Below, one piece after another: positions 1 through 6,095 of a stretch of 6,237 nucleotides of DNA. The notes below the pieces were generated by a model. It was not told the DNA's origin, ran no database searches, and saw only the letters and a list, made by a program, of their open reading frames with translations. The translations under genes and the position numbers were made by a program. The stretch's first letter is position 1. Each line of letters starts with the position of its first letter. This stretch comes from JADIYM01 sp964641945 (lineage in GTDB: Bacteria > Acidobacteriota > Blastocatellia > UBA7656 > JADIYM01): the NCBI GenBank assembly GCA_964641945.1, contig CAZXLQ010000299.1, forward strand, positions 1 to 6,237, in the 5' to 3' direction.

Positions 1-58
1 CCGCGGGTCACGCGGGGGCTCGCTGCACTCGCCCGCGCGCGACCCACGGCTATTTCAT

Positions 59-75
59 CGACCGCTCCGCGGTCG
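59..75. repeat. Perfect inverted repeat (hairpin), 7-bp stem
   Basis: CGACCGC (59-65) and GCGGTCG (69-75) pair perfectly around a three-base TCC loop. No run of T follows on either strand, so it does not look like an intrinsic terminator. It lies in the stretch that carries three ACCGCTCC copies and may belong to the same repeat element. Confidence 0.5.
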
Positions 76-103
76 GAACCGCACCGCTCCGGCTCCAGTA
101 ACT

Positions 104-125
104 TCGCTACCGCTCCCAGTTCTGA
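104..125 (-). repeat. 22-nt dispersed repeat, left copy
   Basis: Read on the - strand, this segment begins TCAGAAC and contains the core GAGCGGTAGCGA. It matches 6155-6176 on the + strand at 20 of 22 positions. The two copies are therefore inverted relative to each other and bracket the three genes. The GC-rich sequence, intergenic position and short internal symmetries recall REP-type intergenic repeats. I see no terminal gene, transposase or obvious target duplication, so I call it only a repeat. Confidence 0.5.
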
Positions 126-189
126 AATCGAGGCGGCCGACGGCACATTGCCGGGCGCGGGTGACTCGCGGAATGGAATGTGACGAGCC

Positions 190-195
190 CATAAT
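190..195 (+). promoter_or_regulatory. Possible -10 box for the peptidase gene
   Basis: CATAAT matches the sigma-70 -10 consensus at five of six positions and sits in one of the few AT-richer stretches before the peptidase gene, 78 bases before its start codon. No convincing -35 hexamer lies 16-19 bases upstream (the sequence there is GC-rich), so this is a weak candidate. If real, it would drive all three genes, because both downstream gaps are short and show no clear promoter. Confidence 0.2.
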
Positions 196-273
196 CGTCT
201 CTGTAACTGTGGCCGTTTTCTCCGCTCTGGTGCACACTTCGAGGTTCGAAATCCGCTTCCGAGAGTCAACTTC

Positions 274-2739
274 ATGAACCGCACGCCGCTCGCCGTCACC
301 GCAGTCACCGTCGTCATCGTCACCCTGCTCGCCCCGCTCGCGCAGGCCCAGCAGCCGGCCCCTTCGGCGCCCGAGCTCGCCGCCTACACGGCACTTCGCA
401 CCGTGGCGCTGTCGGGTGAATCGTGTTCCGTCGCGAACGTCGTTCTCCGGCGCGACGCAGGCGTCTTCACCCTGAAGTCTGGCGAGCTGCACTTCGTGGC
501 TCCGGTGGAGGGGCGGGTGACGGCCGCAGTGTTCCTTGGCGACGGCGAGTTCACGATGACGCCGCCACTCGAATGCGAAAAGAAGTCGCTCGCGATCTAC
601 ACCAAAATGCCATCGATCGCCGAGCCCTTCACCGAGGCGGTCTTCCGCTTCAGCGACGAGACCTGGGCCGAGCTCAAGGAATCCGAGCAGGCGACATTCT
701 CGACCAACGGTCAGCAGGCTGCGCGCGCAGGTGACGTCCTCCGCGACCACGTGAAGTACCTTCGCGAAACGCTCGGGCTCAACTTCGAGCTACGCACGTT
801 CTCCGATCTCTACTCGAAGGAAAAAGAGCGCCACGGCTACTTTGCCGCATTCATCAAGGGAAAGACGTTCCCGAAACTCGTTTACCTGATGGATCCGCGC
901 GGCATCGACCAGTTTGCTCCAGAGCAGGTCATGCTCGCGAGCTTCGACAACGCAACGTTCGGATTCTGGTCGAGCTTCCCGATGCAGACGCCGGCGGGCG
1001 CTACGGCGCTCAAGGACTCTCGAACATTCGACATCAGGCAACACGACATCAGCGCTGCGATCGACGGCACGATACTGACGGCGACCGACAAGGTGACACT
1101 GCGAGGTGTTCGCTCAGGCGTCCGCGTGCTGCCGTTCCAGCTCTTCTCGCGGTTGCGTCTCTCGAAGGTCACGGATGCGGCGGGCGCCTCGATTCCTTTC
1201 ATTCAGCAATCGAAGGAAGAAGGCAACGACATCGGTGTCGTCCTGCCGGCGATCCTGCCGACCGATGCCGACACGGTGCTGACGTTCGAATACGCGGGCC
1301 CAGATGCCGTGATCGACGCGGGCAACAACAACTTCATCCTGAATCCGGGTGCGCGAAGCACCTGGTACCCGAACAACGGCAGCACGGCCTTCGGCGACCG
1401 GGCGCTGTTTCGAATGGCGTTTCGCGTTTCGGACAAGCTGACGATCGTCGGCACCGGCGCTCTCTCCGAGCCCGAAACCGCCGAGGCCGGACAGCGCATC
1501 TCGAAGTGGACGAGCGGCACGCTCGAACTGGCCGTCTCGGGATTCAATCTCGGCAAGTTCAAGCGACAGGACCAGGCCGACGCCGAAGCGGGCTACACGA
1601 TCGAGTTCTACGCGAACACCACGCTTCCCGACGAACTGCGGCGCGTGCAGATTGCCATCGAGGCGGCCGAGGCTCGCGGCGAGCAAACCGGGACCACGCT
1701 CGGCGCGATCTCGACGACGGCAATGGCTAACACGGCACTCGCCGATACCCAGAACGCCACCCGCATCTACAACGCCTACTTCGGCAAGCTCCCGTACTCG
1801 CGCATCGCGATCACTCAGCAGCCGGCCGGCAACTTCGGCCAGGCGTGGCCGACGCTCGTCTACATGCCGTACACGGCATTCCTCGACACGACGATCCGTA
1901 CACAGTTGCTCGGTACCAGCGGCGTGAACACGTTCTTCCAATACGTCGGACCGCACGAGGTTGCGCACCAGTGGTGGGGTCACGTCGTCGGTTGGGAGAG
2001 CTATCGCGATCAGTGGATGAGCGAAGGCTTTGCCGAGTTCTCGGCATCGCTCTGGGTCGAGCGCCTCAAGGGCCCACAGAAGTTCGCTGAGTTCTGGGAG
2101 GCCCACCGCAAGCAGGTCGTACAGCCGTCGCGAGCGACAGAGGGCAAGGCTCCGTACACGATCGGACCGGTGACGCAGGGTTTCCGGCTGAGCTCGGGCA
2201 AGACCGGTGGCGCCTACCAGTACCTCGTATATCCGAAAGGCGCGTACATCCTTCACATGCTGCGAATGCTCATGTTCGATCCGAAAACGGGCGACGCGGC
2301 GTTTCAGGCGATGATGAAGGACTTCATCCAGACGCACTACAACACGGACGTCTCGACGGATGACTTCCACCGGATCGTGGCGAAGCACATTACCCCTTCG
2401 ATGAACCTCGATGGTACGGGCCGCATGGACTGGTTCTTCAATCAGTGGATCTACGGCACCGACGTCCCGACTTACACCTTCGAGTATTCGTTGCGTGACG
2501 AGGGAGGAAAAACCGTCATCGCCGGCAAGGTGACGCAGTCGGGAGTTTCCGACACGTTCCGGATGCAGGTGCCGATCTATCTCGACTTTGGAAAGGGCTG
2601 GATGCGCCTCGGGACACTTCCCATGACCGGCAACTCCAGCAAGGACTTCACGGTGCCGCTCCCGCAAAAGCCGAAGCGTGCGACGATCAATGCGCTGAGC
2701 GACGTCCTCTACGTGAACCAGACCGTGACCGCCAAGTGA
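274..2739 (+). CDS. Secreted M1-family zinc metallopeptidase (aminopeptidase-like)
   Basis: Likely an exported gluzincin peptidase of family M1. Residues 1-25 form a signal peptide: a short Arg-containing start, a hydrophobic core, and an A-Q-A cleavage site before Gln26. There is no lipobox Cys, so it should be released outside the cytoplasmic membrane. Residues about 26-250 match no domain I can name. About 251-430 look like the M1 N-terminal beta domain. The catalytic domain holds HEVAH (561-565) and Glu584 with the exact 18-residue spacing of HExxH-x18-E. Thus the zinc ligands are His561, His565 and Glu584, with Glu562 as the general base. Tyr653 in YPKGA matches the catalytic Tyr of the family. 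The C-terminal part (about 715-821) contains WFFNQWIYGTDVP and a beta-rich end. The usual GxMEN substrate motif is absent; GNFGQAWP (519-526) stands in its place, so true aminopeptidase activity is uncertain. The ATG at 274 is chosen because the signal peptide begins there; only a weak GAGAG (261-265) precedes it. It is the first gene of a probable three-gene unit. Confidence 0.9.
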   Translation: MNRTPLAVTAVTVVIVTLLAPLAQAQQPAPSAPELAAYTALRTVALSGESCSVANVVLRRDAGVFTLKSGELHFVAPVEGRVTAAVFLGDGEFTMTPPLECEKKSLAIYTKMPSIAEPFTEAVFRFSDETWAELKESEQATFSTNGQQAARAGDVLRDHVKYLRETLGLNFELRTFSDLYSKEKERHGYFAAFIKGKTFPKLVYLMDPRGIDQFAPEQVMLASFDNATFGFWSSFPMQTPAGATALKDSRTFDIRQHDISAAIDGTILTATDKVTLRGVRSGVRVLPFQLFSRLRLSKVTDAAGASIPFIQQSKEEGNDIGVVLPAILPTDADTVLTFEYAGPDAVIDAGNNNFILNPGARSTWYPNNGSTAFGDRALFRMAFRVSDKLTIVGTGALSEPETAEAGQRISKWTSGTLELAVSGFNLGKFKRQDQADAEAGYTIEFYANTTLPDELRRVQIAIEAAEARGEQTGTTLGAISTTAMANTALADTQNATRIYNAYFGKLPYSRIAITQQPAGNFGQAWPTLVYMPYTAFLDTTIRTQLLGTSGVNTFFQYVGPHEVAHQWWGHVVGWESYRDQWMSEGFAEFSASLWVERLKGPQKFAEFWEAHRKQVVQPSRATEGKAPYTIGPVTQGFRLSSGKTGGAYQYLVYPKGAYILHMLRMLMFDPKTGDAAFQAMMKDFIQTHYNTDVSTDDFHRIVAKHITPSMNLDGTGRMDWFFNQWIYGTDVPTYTFEYSLRDEGGKTVIAGKVTQSGVSDTFRMQVPIYLDFGKGWMRLGTLPMTGNSSKDFTVPLPQKPKRATINALSDVLYVNQTVTAK

Positions 2740-2773
2740 GCGCAAGAGCATCCATTCGAATTCCGGCAGTCGG

Positions 2774-4357
2774 ATGACCTCAGCCCCGAGACAACCCCGA
2801 GCCGCGGCGTTTCTCGTCGCGGCAGGCATCATGCTGAGTCGCGTCGCCGGACTCATCCGGCAGCGCGTCTTCGCACACTACTTCGGCAACTCGGACGTCG
2901 CCGACGCTTTCAGCGCGGCGTTCCGAATCCCGAACTTCCTTCAGAACCTGTTCGGCGAGGGCGTGCTCTCGGCCTCGTTCATCCCGGTCTACGCCCGGCT
3001 CATCGCCGAGGACAACGAGGAAGAAGCCGGGCGTGTCGCGGGCGCCATCGCGTCGATCCTCTTCGTCGTCGCATCGATCCTGGTCCTCGGAGGCGTTCTC
3101 GCGACTCCGTGGCTGATCGACGTTATCGCGCCGGGATTTTCGGGCGACAAGCGCGAGTTGACGATCCGGCTCGTCGAGATCCTGTTCCCCGGTGCGGGAC
3201 TGCTCGTGATGTCGGCCTGGTGCCTGGGTGTTCTCAACAGTCATCGGCACTTCTTCCTCTCCTACATCTCGCCCGTGATCTGGAACGCGGCCATGATCGC
3301 GACGCTCGTCGCATTTGGTCAGAGCCTCGAACGCGCGTCGCTCGCCGAAGCGCTCGCGTGGGGATCCGTAGTCGGCAGCGGCCTTCAGTTCGGGATTCAG
3401 CTGCCGGTCGTTCTGCGGCTGGCGAAGCGCCTTCGGCCCTCGCTCGACGCCCGCGCGGCGAACGTCTCGACGGTGCTGCGCAACTTCGTTCCGGTCTTCA
3501 TCGGTCGAGGCGTCGTGCAGATCAGCGGCTACGTCGACACGCTGTACGCAAGCCTCCTGCAAACGGGCGCCGTCGCCGGACTCCTCTACGCGCAGACGCT
3601 CTACATGTTGCCCGTGAGCCTGTTCGGCATGTCGGTGTCGGCCGCGGAGCTACCGGCCATGTCGAGCGCAACGGGCGACGAGGAAGAAGTCGCCGCGTTT
3701 CTCCGCAAGCGGCTCGATACCGGGCTGCGCCAGATCGCGTTCTTCATCGTACCGTCGGCGATGGCGTTTTTCGCGCTCGGCGACGTGATCTCGGGAGCGC
3801 TCTACCAGTCGGGCGAGTTCGGTCGCGCCGACGCCGTCTACGTCTGGGCGATCCTCGCGGGTGGAACCGTCGGTCTGCTCGCGATCACGCAGGCGCGGCT
3901 CTACTCGTCGACTTTCTATGCGCTGCGCGACACACGAACGCCGCTCAATTACGCGATCGTGCACGTGACGGTGTCTGCGGCGCTCGGGTGGCTGTTCGCG
4001 TTCCCGGTCACGGCGGCGCTCGGCGTCGAGCCGAAGTGGGGCGCGGCGGGACTCACGGCGGCGGCCCGGCTCGGCGGCGTCGTCGAGTTTCTGCTGCTGC
4101 GGCGAGCGCTGAATCGGAGAATCGGCAGGACGGGCCTGGCGCGATCGTATCTCGCCAAACTTTGGGCCTCGGCGGCGTTTGGCGCCGCGCTTGGATGGAC
4201 GGTGAAACTCGTCGTGAGAACGGAACGGCCGGTCCTGACTGCCATCGCCGTGCTCGTGCCTTACGGACTCGGGTACTTCGGCGCCGCCACGCTCCTCGGC
4301 GTCCCCGAGGTGCGCAGTGCGCTCGGTCGCCTGAGACGCCTGCGAGGCGGCCGGTGA
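2774..4357 (+). CDS. murJ: MurJ/MviN-family lipid flippase, divergent copy
   Basis: A polytopic inner-membrane protein of the MurJ branch of the MOP flippase superfamily. The 527 residues are close to E. coli MurJ (511), with about 14 hydrophobic segments (roughly 11-28, 42-62, 88-117, 132-154, 159-182, 190-214, 236-262, 267-290, 318-338, 352-375, 390-412, 423-444, 458-480, 487-508) and a basic tail. Family motifs include SRVAGLIR (22-29), DAFSAAFRIPN (44-54), LFGEGVLS (59-66), APGF (119-122), GVLNSHRHF (152-160) and FYALRDTRTP (381-390). MurJ flips lipid II for peptidoglycan synthesis. Aligned by eye to E. coli MurJ, Arg18 and Arg24 are kept as Arg23 and Arg29 and Asp39 as Asp44, but Arg52 is Gln57 and Arg270 is Thr275. 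The family assignment is therefore firm, but lipid II flipping is not assured; another lipid-linked substrate or an accessory role is possible. The gene starts 34 bases after the peptidase stop, without a clear Shine-Dalgarno. The homology needs a start near here, and no better one is seen. Confidence 0.9.
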   Translation: MTSAPRQPRAAAFLVAAGIMLSRVAGLIRQRVFAHYFGNSDVADAFSAAFRIPNFLQNLFGEGVLSASFIPVYARLIAEDNEEEAGRVAGAIASILFVVASILVLGGVLATPWLIDVIAPGFSGDKRELTIRLVEILFPGAGLLVMSAWCLGVLNSHRHFFLSYISPVIWNAAMIATLVAFGQSLERASLAEALAWGSVVGSGLQFGIQLPVVLRLAKRLRPSLDARAANVSTVLRNFVPVFIGRGVVQISGYVDTLYASLLQTGAVAGLLYAQTLYMLPVSLFGMSVSAAELPAMSSATGDEEEVAAFLRKRLDTGLRQIAFFIVPSAMAFFALGDVISGALYQSGEFGRADAVYVWAILAGGTVGLLAITQARLYSSTFYALRDTRTPLNYAIVHVTVSAALGWLFAFPVTAALGVEPKWGAAGLTAAARLGGVVEFLLLRRALNRRIGRTGLARSYLAKLWASAAFGAALGWTVKLVVRTERPVLTAIAVLVPYGLGYFGAATLLGVPEVRSALGRLRRLRGGR

Positions 4358-4370
4358 AGGGTGTTACGGT

Positions 4371-4398
4371 GGCGGAGACGCGCAACGACGCGACCGCC
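4371..4398 (+). other. GC-rich stem-loop in the gap between the two flippase genes
   Basis: GGCGG (4371-4375) pairs with CCGCC (4394-4398), and an inner CGCG (4379-4382) pairs with CGCG (4389-4392) around the loop CAACGA. An AGA/A internal bulge separates the two stems. No T-run follows, so it is not an intrinsic terminator. It lies just before the likely ribosome-binding region of the second flippase gene and could affect its translation or mRNA stability. In DNA this GC-rich such a fold can arise by chance. Confidence 0.3.
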
Positions 4399-4405
4399 AA
4401 TCACC

Positions 4406-4409
4406 GGAG
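4406..4409 (+). promoter_or_regulatory. Possible ribosome binding site of second flippase gene
   Basis: GGAG is the only Shine-Dalgarno-like match before the ATG at 4425. Its 15-base spacing is longer than usual, so initiation may be weak or not depend on this site. No in-frame ATG, GTG or TTG lies between the upstream gene's stop and 4425. The next downstream Met (residue 40) would cut into the first membrane segment. The ATG at 4425 is therefore kept despite the poor spacing. Confidence 0.3.
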
Positions 4410-4424
4410 CGCTGCAACTCGCGG

Positions 4425-6095
4425 ATGACCGACGCGCCGCACAGTCCATCGAAGAACGGCGAAGACCCACACGCCGGGCCGAGCCCGCACGAGGCGAAAG
4501 CGCGCCTGACGCGATCCGCAGGTGTCGTTTCGGCGGCCGTCATGGCGTCGCGCGTGCTCGGACTTGCCCGGGAAGTTGTACTCGCGTCGCTCTTCCCGAC
4601 AGGACTTGCGCTGGATGCGTTCAACGCGGCATTCCGGATCCCCAACATGCTGCGCGACCTCTTCGGCGAAGGCGCGCTTTCGAAGGCGTTCATCACGACG
4701 TTCACCGAGACCCGGATTCGCGACGGTGAAGCGGCGACCTGGAAGCTCGCGAACCGGTTCGTCAACCTGCTCGTGATTGCGACATCGATCGTCGCTCTGC
4801 TCGGAATCGTCTTCGCACCGGCCATTGTCGCCGTGATGCTGCCGGGAGAGGGTTTCGACGTTCCGCTGCCGCCAGACGAGAGTTATGGGTTCGCGACCAA
4901 ACGCGAGCTCACGGTCTTCCTGACACGGATCATGTTCCCTTTCCTGCCGCTGGTGTCGCTCGCCGCCGTGTCGATGGGAATCCTGAACAGCCGGCATCGC
5001 TTCGGCATTCCGGCGCTCTCGTCAGCGTTTTTCAACGTTGGCTCGATTGTGGTGGGTGTCGCCGGGTATTTTGCGGCGCCTTCGCTCGGAGTTCATCCGG
5101 TCGTCGCGATGGCCGTCGGAGTGCTCGCCGGAGGGCTGCTGCAGTGGCTGGTGCAGGTGCCGTCGCTCCGTTCGGCCGGCTATCGCTGGAAGCCCGAGCT
5201 GAGCGTGTCGGATCCGGGCGTGCGCAAGATCGGAAGGCTCATCGGTCCAGCGACGATCGGAATCGCGGCCGTGCAGGTGAACGTGTTCGTGAACACGCTT
5301 TTTGCGAGTCTCGGGACCGGCTGGCTCTCGTGGATGAACGTCGCATTCCGTCTGATGTACCTGCCCATCGGCATCTTCGGTGTCGCGATCTCGACGGCGA
5401 ACCTGCCCGCGCTCGCCGGACACGCGGCGGCCGGAAACCGAGCTGCTTTTCGTGCGACGTTCGCGCATTCGCTGCGCCTGATGTTCGTACTGACGATTCC
5501 GTCGAGTGTGGGTCTCATCGTCCTGAGCCGCCCGATCATCGGGCTGATATACGAGCACGGCGTCTTCACGTCGCACGACGCTGAAATGGCGGCCGGGGCA
5601 CTGGCCTACTACGCCGCCGGGCTCTGCGGATATTCGGCCATCAAGATCGTGACCGACGCGTTCTACGCTCTCGGCGACACGACCACGCCGCTTCGGGTGT
5701 CGGTGGTATCCATCGCGCTCAACGTCGCGGTCAGCGCGGGGCTCGTCCTCGGACTCGGCTGGGATCATCGAGGCCTCGCGCTCGCAACCTCTGTCGCGGT
5801 GTCGGTGAACTTCGTGGTCGCGTGCGCTGCGCTTCGACTGCGGACCGGCCGCCTCGAGCTCCGCGGTGTGGCCATTTCGTCGCTCAAGTCGCTCGTCGCC
5901 GCCGCGGCGATGGCACCGGCTGCCTGGTACGCGGCCGACGTGGCGGGACGCGCGTTTCACGCGACGTCGACGACGATGCGCGCGGCGCAGGTCGCGGCGG
6001 GAATCGGCGCAGGCGTCGTGGTCTACGCGGCGGCCGGCTTCGCGCTCCGCGTCGAGGAACTCCGTGACCTCACTTCCATCGGCCGGAGGCGGTGA
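4425..6095 (+). CDS. murJ: MurJ/MviN-family lipid II flippase, canonical-like copy
   Basis: A polytopic inner-membrane flippase expected to move lipid II from the cytoplasmic to the periplasmic face for peptidoglycan assembly. The 556 residues carry about 14 hydrophobic segments (roughly 31-48, 62-82, 108-138, 163-186, 195-218, 224-247, 271-295, 303-326, 348-368, 388-412, 423-446, 449-470, 484-505, 518-542). Motifs include SRVLGLARE (42-50), DAFNAAFRIPNMLRDLFGEG (64-83), GILNSRHRFGIPA (185-197), SWMNVAFRLMYLP (302-314) and FYALGDTTTPL (413-423). By eye alignment, the E. coli MurJ arginines 18, 24, 52 and 270 correspond to Arg43, Arg49, Arg77 and Arg309, and Asp39 to Asp64, so the central cavity looks intact. 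Two additions stand out: a hydrophilic His/Pro/Ser/Asp-containing N-terminus of about 26 residues, and about 12 extra residues around 144-156 in the loop before KRELT. It lies 67 bases after the first flippase gene, same strand, probably co-transcribed. The two proteins are clearly related but well diverged, so the duplication is old or the copies have separate origins. Confidence 0.93.
   Translation: MTDAPHSPSKNGEDPHAGPSPHEAKARLTRSAGVVSAAVMASRVLGLAREVVLASLFPTGLALDAFNAAFRIPNMLRDLFGEGALSKAFITTFTETRIRDGEAATWKLANRFVNLLVIATSIVALLGIVFAPAIVAVMLPGEGFDVPLPPDESYGFATKRELTVFLTRIMFPFLPLVSLAAVSMGILNSRHRFGIPALSSAFFNVGSIVVGVAGYFAAPSLGVHPVVAMAVGVLAGGLLQWLVQVPSLRSAGYRWKPELSVSDPGVRKIGRLIGPATIGIAAVQVNVFVNTLFASLGTGWLSWMNVAFRLMYLPIGIFGVAISTANLPALAGHAAAGNRAAFRATFAHSLRLMFVLTIPSSVGLIVLSRPIIGLIYEHGVFTSHDAEMAAGALAYYAAGLCGYSAIKIVTDAFYALGDTTTPLRVSVVSIALNVAVSAGLVLGLGWDHRGLALATSVAVSVNFVVACAALRLRTGRLELRGVAISSLKSLVAAAAMAPAAWYAADVAGRAFHATSTTMRAAQVAAGIGAGVVVYAAAGFALRVEELRDLTSIGRRR

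Larger units (their letters stand above)
1..273. other. Upstream non-coding region with repeat-like sequence
   Basis: I can support no gene here. The + strand frame starting at base 2 stays open to the TGA at 275-277, but its translation is rich in Arg, Pro and Ser and resembles no domain, so I treat it as chance openness in GC-rich DNA. The left part (about 59-125) is structured: ACCGCTCC occurs three times (61-68, 83-90, 109-116), a perfect hairpin lies at 59-75, and 104-125 matches a segment at the far end of the window in inverted orientation. The right part (about 170-273) is less GC-rich and is the likely promoter and leader zone of the peptidase gene. The 3' end of an upstream gene just outside the window cannot be excluded. 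Confidence 0.6.

Noticed and set aside
274..276. Tat-type signal in the peptidase N-terminus
   Set aside because: There is no twin-arginine motif; the single Arg, hydrophobic core and A-Q-A site fit an ordinary Sec signal peptide.
55..750. Open frame of 231 codons on the - strand across the start of the peptidase gene and its leader
   Set aside because: Arg/Gly-rich, no recognisable domain, and it runs opposite a convincing signal peptide and N-terminus on the + strand.
1114..2856. Long open frame (580 codons) on the - strand opposite the peptidase gene
   Set aside because: Its translation is dominated by Arg, His, Glu, Asp and Val with no domain motif, as expected for the antisense of a GC-rich gene. 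The + strand carries intact M1 catalytic motifs.
3109..4428. Long open frame (439 codons) on the + strand inside the first flippase gene
   Set aside because: Arg-rich, motif-free translation in another frame of a clear MurJ gene; a shadow of GC-rich codon use.
5022..5960. Open frame of 312 codons on the - strand opposite the second flippase
   Set aside because: Arg/His/Glu-rich composition without motifs; antisense shadow.
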